Source of the DNA: Comamonadaceae bacterium
GTDB lineage: Bacteria > Pseudomonadota > Gammaproteobacteria > Burkholderiales > Burkholderiaceae_C
Assembly: GCA_027483665.1 (NCBI GenBank)
Contig: JAIXUC010000025.1
Span: 62,001 to 126,000, forward strand
Direction of reading: 5' to 3'
DNA length: 64,000 nucleotides
In this document: positions 1 through 8,070 of the stretch, one piece after another
Numbering within the stretch: position 1 is the stretch's first letter
How the letters are laid out: each line of letters opens with the position of its first letter
Translations under genes and position numbers: made by a program
Notes under the pieces: model-generated
The model's database searches: none
What the model was told of the DNA's origin: nothing
Seen by the model: the letters and a program-made list of their open reading frames with translations, nothing else

Positions 1-24
1 GCAGTGCTGCAAGGCTTAGAGTAA
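1..24 (+). CDS. 3' end of an upstream gene (possibly ihfA)
   Basis: Frame 1 encodes the last seven residues, AVLQGLE, followed by a TAA stop at 22-24. The fragment is too short to identify from sequence. In many Burkholderiales the MerR gene that follows lies directly downstream of ihfA (integration host factor alpha), so that is the synteny-based guess. The stop lies 34 bp before the MerR start, which suggests one transcript. Confidence 0.35.
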   Translation, partial: AVLQGLE

Positions 25-58
25 CCTCACAGCTTTCTTCTGCACGCCCTTGATTTCA

Positions 59-499
59 ATGGAGAAAGCTCTCCCGTCCATTCCCGCCAAGCGCTACTTC
101 ACCATTGGTGAGGTCAGCGAGCTTTGCGGAGTCAAGCCGCACGTGTTGCGCTATTGGGAGCAAGAGTTCACCCAGTTACGGCCCATGAAGCGGCGTGGCA
201 ACCGGCGGTATTACCAGCACCACGAGGTGCTCATGATCAGGCGTATTCGCGACCTGCTCTACGACCAGGGCTTCACCATCAGTGGCGCGCGCAACAAACT
301 CCAGGAATTGGTGCAGGGCGAGCGTGACCGCCGAAAAGCGGGTGAAGTGTTGTTGGATGGCGTCGAGGTGATTGACCTCGAAGACCCAGAGGATGAAGCG
401 CTCGAGCCTGCCCTGCTCCCTGATGGAAGCAGCCCTGGCTTGGCTGCCATTAGACAAGAGCTCTTTGAAATTCGGGCGTTGCTCGGCGCAGTGGGTTGA
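59..499 (+). CDS. MerR family transcriptional regulator
   Basis: A 146-residue DNA-binding regulator. The winged helix-turn-helix occupies about residues 8-80, with the family pattern YFTIGEVSELCGV, then VLRYWEQEF, then RRYYQHHEV. The C-terminal part is short and acidic and has no visible metal-binding cysteines, so the effector is unknown. I prefer the ATG at 59; a TTG at 50 would add three residues. It is the small MerR that sits between ihfA and tRNA-Pro in many betaproteobacteria. Its targets cannot be read from the sequence. Confidence 0.85.
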   Translation: MEKALPSIPAKRYFTIGEVSELCGVKPHVLRYWEQEFTQLRPMKRRGNRRYYQHHEVLMIRRIRDLLYDQGFTISGARNKLQELVQGERDRRKAGEVLLDGVEVIDLEDPEDEALEPALLPDGSSPGLAAIRQELFEIRALLGAVG

Positions 500-573
500 A
501 GGTCTGAGGGGCCACCGCGGGGCCGCTGTGCAGGCTCAAGTCTTCAATGAAAATCGGTCGCAACTGCCCTGTC

Positions 574-579
574 TATAAT
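574..579 (+). promoter_or_regulatory. -10 element of the tRNA-Pro promoter
   Basis: A perfect TATAAT lies 9 bases upstream of the mature tRNA 5' end. No convincing -35 hexamer is seen at 16-18 bp spacing. The very short leader is typical for single tRNA genes. Confidence 0.55.
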
Positions 580-588
580 TTGGTGCTT

Positions 589-665
589 CGGCGTGTGGCG
601 CAGCCTGGTAGCGCACTTGCATGGGGTGCAAGGGGTCGAAGGTTCGAATCCTTTCACGCCGACCA
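589..665 (+). tRNA. tRNA-Pro (anticodon GGG)
   Basis: A 77-nt cloverleaf. The acceptor stem CGGCGTG pairs with CACGCCG, followed by discriminator A and an encoded CCA at 663-665. The D arm contains GGCGCAGCCTGGTAGCGC. The anticodon stem CTTGC/GCAAG encloses loop ATGGGGT, giving anticodon GGG for proline codon CCC. The T loop is GGTTCGAATCC. All arms are intact. Confidence 0.97.
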
Positions 666-674
666 ATGTATAGA

Positions 675-705
675 GGGCCTGTGAAATCACAGGCCCTTTG
701 TCTTT
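675..705. terminator. Rho-independent terminator after tRNA-Pro
   Basis: GGGCCTGTGA (675-684) and TCACAGGCCC (687-696) form a perfect 10-bp stem with a 2-base AA gap between the arms, followed by a T-rich tail TTTGTCTTTTC. It ends tRNA-Pro and lies just beyond the stop of the convergent MFS gene, so it may work in both directions. Confidence 0.85.
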
Positions 706-706
706 T

Positions 707-1981
707 CTAAAGCGCTTTTGGTTGGGCTCGAATGCACATCAGGGCGAGGACGGCTGACAGGGCCAGTGCCGACGTCAGCCATAACGCGCCGGTTCCCCAT
801 TGGGTCATGCACCAGCCGAAGCTCAGCGGCGCAGCGGCTTGTGCCAAGCGCGATGGAGCCATGATCCAACCCTGGCGATGCCCGTAGCCAGCTGGGCCAA
901 ACAGCACCAAAGGCAGGGTGCCTTTGGCTATGGTGAGGATCCCATTGCCCGCACCGTGCAGCAAAGCCAGCGCACTGGCAGCCGGGGCACCTATTGCAGC
1001 AAAAGCCAAAGCCCCCAAGGGGTGCGCCAAGGCGGCTGCACGCGCTGACCACAGCGGGTGAATGCGGCGCAGCAGCCCGAACTCGAGCAAACGCCCTGCG
1101 ACTTGCGCCGGGCCGATCAGCGCGCCTGCGCCTACTGCTGCAGCCAGTCCGACACCTGCACCCATCAACAACTGAGGAAAGTGCGTGGCCATCGCCGTGC
1201 TGGTGTACCAGGTCGCGGCGAACACCCAGGCCAGCAACCAAGCGCTTTTTCGCGAGGCCGCGCTGGGGGTTGCAGCAGAGGCGCTGGGATGGTCATCCCG
1301 GTCACTTGCCCCGGTGGCGTCATCCTGGTGTTGTGGATGCAACAGGTTGGAGGTCTGCGCATCGGATGGTGTGCCGGCATGCGATGGCCGCTTTGCAGCA
1401 GCTCGCGGTGCGCGCGGCACCATGGCGCTCAAAGGCAAGCCGACCAGCAAGTGCAGGGCGGCCCAGCCCATGCAGGCCTCCCGCCAGCCCCATTGATTGA
1501 CCATCCAAGCCGACAGCGGCCAGCCCACGGTGCTGGCAAAGCCGGCCAGCAGGGTGATGCCCGTGATCGGGTTACGCGCCGCCGGGCCCAGCAAGCGCAC
1601 CAAAGAGGCAAAGGCCGATTCATACAGACCCGTGCCCATGCCCAGTCCCAGCAGCAGCCAGCCCAACCACAGCACCGCTCGGCCGGGCGCTTGTGCCAGC
1701 ACCAGCAGAGCCAGGGCGAACACCAGGTGCGAGCCCAGCAGCAAGCCACGACCGCCGCGCCGGTCGATCCACTGCCCAGCCCAGGGCCCCACCGCCGCAG
1801 ACACTACCAGCGCTGCGGAGAAAGCGGCGAACACCTCGGTCACGTGCAGCCCCAAACTCTGGGCCATGGGCGCGGCCACGATGGCGCACAAGTAGTAGCT
1901 GGAAGCCCAGGACAGTGTCTGGGCTGTGCCGAGCTGCAGCACAAGCGGCCAGTGGCGGCCGGGCTGCAGCACCTGCTTCAT
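707..1981 (-). CDS. MFS transporter
   Basis: A 424-residue integral membrane protein of the major facilitator superfamily with two groups of about six hydrophobic helices. The loop between TM2 and TM3 carries GQWIDRRGGRGLLL, matching the MFS signature region. The two halves are joined by an unusually long hydrophilic loop (about residues 190-245) rich in His, Asp and Ser. Substrate is unknown; the overall look is that of a solute or drug efflux or monocarboxylate-type carrier. It is transcribed toward tRNA-Pro and ends at the shared terminator. The Nudix gene upstream ends 42 bp before it. Confidence 0.8.
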   Translation of the reverse strand: MKQVLQPGRHWPLVLQLGTAQTLSWASSYYLCAIVAAPMAQSLGLHVTEVFAAFSAALVVSAAVGPWAGQWIDRRGGRGLLLGSHLVFALALLVLAQAPGRAVLWLGWLLLGLGMGTGLYESAFASLVRLLGPAARNPITGITLLAGFASTVGWPLSAWMVNQWGWREACMGWAALHLLVGLPLSAMVPRAPRAAAKRPSHAGTPSDAQTSNLLHPQHQDDATGASDRDDHPSASAATPSAASRKSAWLLAWVFAATWYTSTAMATHFPQLLMGAGVGLAAAVGAGALIGPAQVAGRLLEFGLLRRIHPLWSARAAALAHPLGALAFAAIGAPAASALALLHGAGNGILTIAKGTLPLVLFGPAGYGHRQGWIMAPSRLAQAAAPLSFGWCMTQWGTGALWLTSALALSAVLALMCIRAQPKAL

Positions 1982-2023
1982 CGCCAGGCGTTCGCGGCAG
2001 TCAATGCTCCACCCGAGCGTCGT

Positions 2024-2572
2024 TCAGTGGATGTCGACATGGTGGAACTTGAACACGCCTTGTCTGCGGTCTTCAAAGAACAGCCGCAAGGTTTCTTTGA
2101 CTGTGCGAAAGGCCATCTCTTCCCAGGGCACTTCGGACTCCAGAAAAAGCTTGGCTTCCTGGCTTTCTGGCCCTGGCGCGAACCGGTCATGCAGCAAAGT
2201 TGCCCTGTAGAACAGATGGACCTGCCCCGCGCCGACCACGTTCATGACGCTGAACAAATCGCCCATCTGAAACTCGGCCCCTGCCTCTTCATCGGTCTCG
2301 CGGGCCGCACCCTGTGCCGTGGTCTCACCGAGCTCCAGGAAACCGGCGGGTAGCGTCCACTTGCCCAAACGTGGCTCGATGTTCCTGCGGCACAGCAGCA
2401 CCCTGTCGCCCAAGACGGGCAATGTGCCCACCACGTTCAGTGGGTTCTCGTAGTGAACCGTGTGGCAGGAGGTGCACACCGCGCGCTCGCGCAAATCGCC
2501 GTCGTCGGGCAGCCTGTACTTGACGACTTGGCCGCACTGGCGACAAAACTGGATGGGGCTGCGCGACAACAT
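2024..2572 (-). CDS. Nudix hydrolase with N-terminal zinc ribbon
   Basis: A 182-residue predicted nucleoside-diphosphate hydrolase. A zinc ribbon is formed by CRQC (residues 10-13) and CTSC (33-36). The Nudix box spans about 77-99, with GFLELGE followed by REtdEEaG, giving all the metal-binding glutamates. This layout resembles Nudix proteins acting on NADH or ADP-ribose, but the substrate is not determined. I place the start at the ATG at 2572, just before the zinc ribbon. A GTG at 2647 would add 25 residues encoded by a tandem 18-bp duplication and looks less natural. Neither start has a strong ribosome site. Confidence 0.85.
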   Translation of the reverse strand: MLSRSPIQFCRQCGQVVKYRLPDDGDLRERAVCTSCHTVHYENPLNVVGTLPVLGDRVLLCRRNIEPRLGKWTLPAGFLELGETTAQGAARETDEEAGAEFQMGDLFSVMNVVGAGQVHLFYRATLLHDRFAPGPESQEAKLFLESEVPWEEMAFRTVKETLRLFFEDRRQGVFKFHHVDIH

Positions 2573-2603
2573 GCGCGGCAGTTTAAGCGGCGGGTCATTG
2601 GTT

Positions 2604-2635
2604 GAGCGCTGGCGCGGGGTCGAGCGCTGGCGCGG
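2604..2635. repeat. Tandem duplication, 18-bp period
   Basis: GAGCGCTGGCGCGG occurs at 2604-2617 and again at 2622-2635. It lies just upstream of the preferred Nudix start. If the longer Nudix ORF were used it would encode a repeated PRQRST. Probably a simple local duplication. Confidence 0.6.
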
Positions 2636-2675
2636 TCCTGTCGTCACTGGCCGCTTGGAGGCGCCACCGCCGGGC

Positions 2676-3011
2676 TTACATCTCGCCCAGAGCCATTTGC
2701 GACAGCACGTCCAACTGCATCAGCTCCTCGAGCGCAGGGTCTGGACGAGCCCACCAACCCAGCAACGTCAAGCTGATGGCCAGCAACACAATCGGCAAAG
2801 CCCAACGTGGGGCTCGAAACCCCTGTGAAGCAGTGAAGCCACCGGCGAGCGCCAGCGCTGGAGCGGCATGGCGCTGCTGCCACTGCGCCAACACGCGGTC
2901 TTGCAGCGCTTGGCTACCGGCCTGCTCGCCGTTGGCTGCCAAGCTGTTTTGCAAGCTGGTCCGCAAGCTTTCGTCGTCTGGTGATGGTGCGGATGAATGC
3001 GTGGGCTTCAT
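2676..3011 (-). CDS. DUF3619 family membrane protein, possible anti-sigma factor
   Basis: A 111-residue protein with a soluble N-terminal half and one hydrophobic segment at about residues 72-90 (ALPIVLLAISLTLLGWW), then a short acidic tail. It matches the DUF3619 pattern seen next to ECF sigma genes in betaproteobacteria. Its ATG overlaps the sigma stop in an ATGA (3008-3011), so translation is coupled. One membrane helix plus coupling to a sigma gene suggests an anti-sigma role; this is inference, because no known zinc or anti-sigma motif is visible. Confidence 0.75.
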   Translation of the reverse strand: MKPTHSSAPSPDDESLRTSLQNSLAANGEQAGSQALQDRVLAQWQQRHAAPALALAGGFTASQGFRAPRWALPIVLLAISLTLLGWWARPDPALEELMQLDVLSQMALGEM

Positions 3012-3640
3012 GGCTGGCTTTCTTGAAGGCTGGCGCGCAGGTTGCGTTTGGCGCGGTGCAGCAACTGGTGAGCGGCGTTGGTATCGAGGTCGAGTGCCTG
3101 CGCGATGTCGCTGACGTTGGCGTCGGCATAAGCCCACATGGCCACGGCCACGCGTTGACGGGCCGGAAGGCCGCGAAGCGCCGCCTGAATTTGCTCTGGG
3201 CCGGCCACAGGGTCATCGGCCGTGGTGTTCGCCTGTGCGGTTTGCCAAGCGTCGTGCATGTCAATCAGCTCCGAGGGGTCCACACTCAGCTCGCGCCTGC
3301 GAACGAGCTGTGTTTTGCAGCGGTTGATCACGATGGTGTTGAAGTAGGTGGACAGGCGCGCGCCGTGGGCGTCTTGCGGCCTGGCGCTCCACAGCCTGAG
3401 GAAGGACTCCTGAACTGCGTCTTCTGCGTCTTCCTGGCGGCCGAGCAGCTGTCGTGCCAAGCCCAGCGCCTGAGACGTGAGATGGCGCACCAAGGCGCGC
3501 GCGCTGTCTGGGTCTCCGCCACAGGCTTCTTGCCACAGGAGCCAGTCATCCGCTGCAGCGGGCGTCGGCCGGCGGCCAACCACTTGACGAGCGGGGTCCA
3601 GCCAGCGGTCCAGCATGGACATGGCAATCAGGGTGTTCAT
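3008..3640 (-). CDS. ECF-type RNA polymerase sigma factor
   Basis: A 210-residue sigma-70 family factor. Region 2 is at about residues 45-116, with the core-binding stretch DAEDAVQESFLRLW and the -10 recognition segment ending RRR. Region 4 is at about 148-205, with a helix-turn-helix around VSDIAQALDLDTNAAHQLLHRAKRNL. There is no region 1 or 3, as expected for ECF factors. The start ATG (3640) overlaps the DUF3106 stop and the stop overlaps the DUF3619 start, so the three genes form one coupled unit. The signal it answers to is unknown. Confidence 0.9.
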   Translation of the reverse strand: MNTLIAMSMLDRWLDPARQVVGRRPTPAAADDWLLWQEACGGDPDSARALVRHLTSQALGLARQLLGRQEDAEDAVQESFLRLWSARPQDAHGARLSTYFNTIVINRCKTQLVRRRELSVDPSELIDMHDAWQTAQANTTADDPVAGPEQIQAALRGLPARQRVAVAMWAYADANVSDIAQALDLDTNAAHQLLHRAKRNLRASLQESQP

Positions 3641-4158
3641 TGGGTGGGCAACTTTTCGCGCAGTGCTGCGCGTTCTTCGGGGCTGAGCTTTTCCAGCATG
3701 GCGCGGCGCTGTGCCAGCAATTGGCGGCGCTCTTCGGGTGTCATGGCTTTGAGCTGTTCGCGCCTTTGCTGGGCCAATTGCTGGCGCTGCTCGGGGCTGA
3801 GTTCTTGCCAGCGCTCGCGGGTTTGTCCCGCCAACGCTTGGCGCTCCTGAGGGGACAGGCCCTCCAGACGCTCGCGCAGCGCGCGCCTGAAGGCTTCTCG
3901 TTCGGCTGGAGTGGCAGTCTCCAACTGTCGCCGAATATCGCCGCGGCGCTCGGCCTGCTGTTGTGGCGTCAGCTTGGCCCATTCCACGGGGTCGGGCACT
4001 TCGGGTGCCGCCGCTGCACTGGGCCCTGCCAAGACGCACAGTCCCATGAAGATCAGCGGCAAAAAAAAGCTTGCCATCACCGCTTGAGCGGGTGCGCTTC
4101 GTCCAGCCTGCGCGCCCGATGCACTGCACGCCTTGGGTCGGTTTTGGGTAGGGGTCAT
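3637..4158 (-). CDS. DUF3106 secreted repeat protein
   Basis: A 173-residue protein with an N-terminal hydrophobic signal (about residues 28-50, ending AAAA) followed by repeats of the type LTPEERQQL, LSPQERQAL and LSPEQRQQL about every 15-20 residues. These resemble LTXXQ-type periplasmic stress sensors such as CpxP and Spy, though the family here is DUF3106. It is the first gene of the coupled sigma operon, so it may sense an envelope condition; that is inference. I chose the ATG at 4158, which has an upstream CAGG; ATG 4077 directly before the signal helix is possible. Confidence 0.75.
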   Translation of the reverse strand: MTPTQNRPKACSASGAQAGRSAPAQAVMASFFLPLIFMGLCVLAGPSAAAAPEVPDPVEWAKLTPQQQAERRGDIRRQLETATPAEREAFRRALRERLEGLSPQERQALAGQTRERWQELSPEQRQQLAQQRREQLKAMTPEERRQLLAQRRAMLEKLSPEERAALREKLPTQ

Positions 4159-4182
4159 GCTTGTCGACCTGGTTGCTGTTGT

Positions 4183-4202
4183 GGGGGGGTGGGGGTCGGG
4201 GG
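4183..4202 (+). other. G-rich tract with G-quadruplex potential
   Basis: Three G runs (7, 5 and 5 bases) separated by T and TC lie in the 44-bp gap between the DUF1501 stop and the DUF3106 start. Splitting the first run gives four tracts of at least three G. The G-rich strand is the template strand for the genes here, so the mRNA is C-rich. Whether it folds is untested. Confidence 0.5.
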
Positions 4203-5489
4203 TCAGGTGCGCCATAAGTCTGGCACGTAACGCCCGGCACCAGGCAGCACGTCGGCACTCAGGCGGGCTTGGCCAAGCCCCAAATGGCGCTGCAGCAGCG
4301 ACCCGAAGATGTTGCGAATGTCCAACGTGGGTCGCAGGTCCCGACCTTCCAGCAGCTGTTGCGAACCCAGGCCAGGCCAGTCAGCCAGCACCCGCCCGCC
4401 TGCCACCGCGCCACCTGCCAAAAAGGCAACACCACCTGTGCCGTGGTCGGTTCCACCCGTTCCGTTCGGTGCTACCGAGCGGCCGAACTCTGTCATGACC
4501 AGCACGGTGGTATCAGACCAGCGCTCGCCCAGTGCCTCGCGCAGCGCCGACAGCCCTGCATCCAAGGCGGCCAACTGGCGCTGCAAGCGGGCGGCCTGAG
4601 CCGTGTGGGTATCCCAGCCGTCGATGTCCAACCATGCCAAGTCGGGACCGCCGTCCTCGACCAGGAAGCGCCCAGCTTGGCGCGCCAACACACTGAAAGC
4701 CTGCAAGCTGCCGGCGCCACCACCCATGCCCGCCATGCCAGCCATGCCGGTACCTGCACGTTGGCCGAGCGCCTGCTCGAAGCGAATGCTCAGGGTGGGG
4801 TCAGGCTGGAACATCTTGGCGACGCGCTCCATCAGGTCTGCGTCGGGTGCGGGCCCACGCGAGGGCGTCCAGGTGCTGGCTTGGCTGCTACCGCGCAGCG
4901 CAACGGGCATCGATGGGGAAAGCGCCACGCTGCGCTGTCCGCTTTGGGCCAGCGCACGCCCCAGCCAGCCGGTGGACAACTCGAAGGGCCGCTGGCCACC
5001 GCTTTCCAGCATTTGTTGAGCATCAAAGTGCGAGCGTTCCCGGTAAGGGCTGGCGACAGCGTGGACCACCAGCAATTGCCCTTGTTGATACCACTGGTGC
5101 AGGCCGCTCAATGACGGGTGCAGGGCAAACAAAGGGTTCAGCGCCAATGGCGCAGCCGAGGCAGCTGTGCCCAGCGGACCAGCCGCTGCCGTGCCCTCCA
5201 GGCTGCTACCCGAGCCGCGTATCTGCGCCCAGGATGGGTCGCCCAGCGCTGGCACGGCGGCCAAGCCATCCAGCGCACCCCGCAGCATCACGACGACCAG
5301 CTTGCCTCGCGCTTTGTCTGTGGCGGCAAGCGCCAGGCCCAAGCCAGGCCCCAACGCCCAAGCACCGCCGGCAAGTCCAGCCCCCAGCCGGAGCCAGTCG
5401 CGGCGTCGCATGTTGCTGGAGTGGCTTGGGGCGAAGGCACTCGGTGCCGGCAAGAAAGCTTCTGGATGTGACGGCAGTTGATGGCGCAT
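4203..5489 (-). CDS. DUF1501 family Tat-exported protein
   Basis: A 428-residue protein of the DUF1501 (sulfatase-like fold) family. A twin-arginine motif RRRDWLRLGAGLAGGAW at residues 28-44 predicts Tat export. The conserved stretches VVVMLRGALDGL, SPYRERSHFDAQQ and TEFGRSVAPNGTGGTDHG are characteristic. The function of the family is not established. It is always found with DUF1800, and here follows it by 29 bp. Start: ATG 5489 keeps a 26-residue leader; ATG 5411 would begin right at the Tat motif. Confidence 0.85.
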   Translation of the reverse strand: MRHQLPSHPEAFLPAPSAFAPSHSSNMRRRDWLRLGAGLAGGAWALGPGLGLALAATDKARGKLVVVMLRGALDGLAAVPALGDPSWAQIRGSGSSLEGTAAAGPLGTAASAAPLALNPLFALHPSLSGLHQWYQQGQLLVVHAVASPYRERSHFDAQQMLESGGQRPFELSTGWLGRALAQSGQRSVALSPSMPVALRGSSQASTWTPSRGPAPDADLMERVAKMFQPDPTLSIRFEQALGQRAGTGMAGMAGMGGGAGSLQAFSVLARQAGRFLVEDGGPDLAWLDIDGWDTHTAQAARLQRQLAALDAGLSALREALGERWSDTTVLVMTEFGRSVAPNGTGGTDHGTGGVAFLAGGAVAGGRVLADWPGLGSQQLLEGRDLRPTLDIRNIFGSLLQRHLGLGQARLSADVLPGAGRYVPDLWRT

Positions 5490-5518
5490 GGTGATGGACC
5501 TGCAGGTTGGCCGTGTGT

Positions 5519-6820
5519 TCAGCGGCGTTGAAATTCTGGGCTGGCCAACAGCAGGGCCAGGGCTTGTGCGCCGCTTTCTGCGCGTTGCACTTGTTGGCGC
5601 GTGGTGGCCGATAGCGCCGGGCCCCAAGCCAACTCCGCCAGCGCGCGGGCGTCGGCCAGGTTGCCAGCGGCTTGGCCCACGGCAGCGGCCCATTCCACGC
5701 GCTTGAGCAGCGCATCAGGGCCCAGCCAGTCGTCTTCGCGATCGGGCCACCCCTGTGGCGATGGCGCACGGGTGATGGGTTGCCCCATGGCGGTGATGGC
5801 TGCTACTGATCGCTCAGTCTGAACCATGGGCAGCTTGAGCAAGCGGTGTGCGCTGATCAGCAGCTCTTCGGGTCGGCGCACTTTGCCGGGCGGGTAGGGC
5901 GCCCAAGCCAAGTCGTGCTCGAACAGCGCCCGTGCGGTCTGCAGCAAATCGCCACCGCTATTGGCAAACCCCTTGGCGACCGCTCGGATCAAGTCGTCTG
6001 GCGGATCGTCGCAAACGAAGTGGCGTGCCAATTTGGTAGCCAAGTGCTGCGCTGTGGCCGGATGGCGCGCCAGGTCGCCCAAAACCATGTCCAGCGCCTC
6101 GGGGCCTTCTGGGTAGGTTTTGCCGAGCACTTGCTTGCTGCCGGGCTCGTGGATGGCTGACACAAAGCCTGGTTCGGGTTGCTCGGGGCGGCCCACGGTC
6201 CAGCCGGTGAGGATGCGCGCCAAGCCGCCCACATCCGCCTGCGTGTAGCCGCCACGCACGCCCAGGGTGTGCAGCTCCAGCAACTCGCGCGCGAGGTTTT
6301 CGTTCAGGCCGCGTTCTCGGCGCCGCCCGACGCGAGAGCCAGGGCCAATCGACTGGGCGTTGTCCAAGTACAGCAGCATGCCGGGGTGGGTGGTGGCTGC
6401 TCGCAGAAGGTCTTGGAACCGGCCTGTGGCGTGCGGGCGAATGGCTTCGTTCTCGAAAGGCCACACAAGCCCCAGCGTGGTGCCTTTGGTAGCTGCCACC
6501 GTGAAGTGGTTGGCCCAAAACATCACCCAACGCTCGTGCACGGGTGTGGGCGTTTCGATCTGGTGTGTCCAGCGCCTTTGGAGCCCTTCGAGGTTGAGGC
6601 GGCGCAGCATTTGCCGGTCCTTGCTCTCGGCCAAGCCTTGTCGCAACACGGTTCGGGTGAGCTGCGCCATGGAGGCGGCGTTGGGCGCGCCTTCAAGCCC
6701 CATGGGTGCGGGTTGCTGCATCTGGCGCACGACCCAGGCGCGGGGGTCAGTTCGCTGCTTGCTGAGGCTGGTTTCGCTCAACCCAAACCGGTGAGAGGCA
6801 ACGGCGGCTTCGATGGACAT
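5519..6820 (-). CDS. DUF1800 family protein
   Basis: A 433-residue protein with the DUF1800 signatures: HRFGL at the N terminus, WANHFTV, NENLARELLELHTLGV and LARHFVCDDPP. It is the usual partner of DUF1501 and heads this minus-strand group. Genes of this pair are widespread, and their biochemical role is unknown. A 260-bp gap separates it from the divergent gene at 7081, so both promoters should lie there; I could not pick out clear -35/-10 elements. Confidence 0.85.
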   Translation of the reverse strand: MSIEAAVASHRFGLSETSLSKQRTDPRAWVVRQMQQPAPMGLEGAPNAASMAQLTRTVLRQGLAESKDRQMLRRLNLEGLQRRWTHQIETPTPVHERWVMFWANHFTVAATKGTTLGLVWPFENEAIRPHATGRFQDLLRAATTHPGMLLYLDNAQSIGPGSRVGRRRERGLNENLARELLELHTLGVRGGYTQADVGGLARILTGWTVGRPEQPEPGFVSAIHEPGSKQVLGKTYPEGPEALDMVLGDLARHPATAQHLATKLARHFVCDDPPDDLIRAVAKGFANSGGDLLQTARALFEHDLAWAPYPPGKVRRPEELLISAHRLLKLPMVQTERSVAAITAMGQPITRAPSPQGWPDREDDWLGPDALLKRVEWAAAVGQAAGNLADARALAELAWGPALSATTRQQVQRAESGAQALALLLASPEFQRR

Positions 6821-7080
6821 GGCTTGCTCGTGGGTGGTGGTGTTGGGTTGGGCTTCGACCCCCGTTGAACCCAGCGTCCCTCCAGCTCTTACGCAGGGTC
6901 TGCAACATCCCTCAACTTCGGTGGGTCATGGCATGCGCTCGCGTAAGCGCTGCCGCGGTCGTTGGTTCAAGCAGTACACGGGACTGACAGCCGCTGCCTC
7001 TAACCCCGAACTCGGCATGGCCTGCAGCAGCCAGTCTGCGTGTTTCGCTCAAGCACCATTCACCTTCATCAGGAGTTCTC

Positions 7081-7506
7081 ATGAACCGCACCATTCGCCA
7101 CATGCTCCCAGTTACCACGCCATGCGCCGCAGGTGCTGCAGCCAGCAGCACCACCATGGCAGCCGCTCTGTTCGGCGCTTTGCTGATGGCTGGCTCGGCC
7201 ATGGCCCAAAACCCTGCCCCTACGCTGGGTGAGCGCCAAGAAGCCCGCGTGGACCAGCGCCAAGAGCGCCAGGAAGGCCGCATCGAACAAGGTGTCGCAT
7301 CTGGGGAACTCACCCGCCGCGAACAGGCCCGATTGAATCAGCAACAAAACCGTGTGGGCCGCTTGGAGAACCGGGTGGAGGCCGATGGCCAAGTGACGCG
7401 CAAAGAGGCGTACCGGGTTGAAAAAGCGCAAGACCGCAGCAGCCGCCGCATTGCTCACGCCAAAAACGACCGCCAGGACCGGCCAGCCCGACCTGCGGCC
7501 CAGTAA
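7081..7506 (+). CDS. Small secreted charged repeat protein, unknown function
   Basis: A 141-residue protein with a long signal peptide cleaved after about AMAQ (residue 42), leaving a mature region almost free of hydrophobics. The mature part shows two related blocks, SGELTRREQARLNQQ and DGQVTRKEAYRVEKAQ, each preceded by an Arg/Gln/Glu-rich helix, so it is probably all-helical or disordered. The start is supported by AGGAG at 7071-7075. Similar short periplasmic proteins occur in Burkholderiales but I know no assigned function. It stands alone between two minus-strand neighbours. Confidence 0.75.
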   Translation: MNRTIRHMLPVTTPCAAGAAASSTTMAAALFGALLMAGSAMAQNPAPTLGERQEARVDQRQERQEGRIEQGVASGELTRREQARLNQQQNRVGRLENRVEADGQVTRKEAYRVEKAQDRSSRRIAHAKNDRQDRPARPAAQ

Positions 7507-7517
7507 GGCGCTGACGC

Positions 7518-7946
7518 TCAGCTCTGGATGTAGTTTTCCAACTGCGCGATGGTGGTTTCGTGGTCGGCAATGATGTCGTCGAGGATGTCTCGAATGGACA
7601 GCATGCCCACCACCTGCTCGCCTTCCACGACCGGCAAGTGGCGAATTTTCTGGTCTCGCATCAGGGCCATGCAGGCCCTGGTGCGGGTGCTCGGCGAGAC
7701 CACCGTGACCTGCCGGGTCATGATGTCGGCCACCGTGGTGTCGCGCGAACTGCGCCCCTGCAAAGCCACCTTGCGGGTGTAGTCGCGCTCAGAGACGATG
7801 CCCACCAGGCGTTGGCCGGTCATCACCAGCAGGGCGCCCACTTCGTGATCTGCCAAAACCTGCAAGGCCTCGAAGACGCTGCGCTGCGGCTCGATGGTGC
7901 GAAGAGGATGCTGGCGCTGACGCAGCAGTTCGGCGACGGTCTTCAT
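7518..7946 (-). CDS. CBS domain protein
   Basis: A 142-residue protein made of a pair of CBS domains (about residues 10-60 and 75-130), a module that usually binds adenine nucleotides. Typical segments are VGIVSERDYTRKV and HLPVVEGEQVVGMLSIRDI. There is no attached enzyme or transporter domain, so it is probably a stand-alone sensor or a regulator of another protein. The start has a good GAGGAG ribosome site 6 bases upstream. Confidence 0.85.
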   Translation of the reverse strand: MKTVAELLRQRQHPLRTIEPQRSVFEALQVLADHEVGALLVMTGQRLVGIVSERDYTRKVALQGRSSRDTTVADIMTRQVTVVSPSTRTRACMALMRDQKIRHLPVVEGEQVVGMLSIRDILDDIIADHETTIAQLENYIQS

Positions 7947-7962
7947 GTGGGGCTCCTCGGTT

Positions 7963-7990
7963 GGCTAGGGCAATGCTGAACAGCCTAGCC
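7963..7990. promoter_or_regulatory. Inverted repeat in the CBS gene leader
   Basis: GGCTAGG (7963-7969) and CCTAGCC (7984-7990) form a 7-bp inverted repeat with a 14-base spacer, 17 bases upstream of the CBS start. It could be an operator, a leader hairpin or the end of the arfB transcript; no T tract is present. Confidence 0.3.
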
Positions 7991-8070
7991 GCTTGCGCTG
8001 CCCGGCTCAAGGGGGCTGTCCCCAGCCCACGCTCTAGGGCCAGTCGCCACCGTGTTGGTTCGTCACGTGT

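Noticed and set aside
1058-2353. 431-residue plus-strand open frame opposite the MFS and Nudix genes
   Set aside because: It is the mirror of two well-supported minus-strand genes; the translation is Gln/His/Arg-rich with no domain and no ribosome site. GC-rich codon bias creates such frames.
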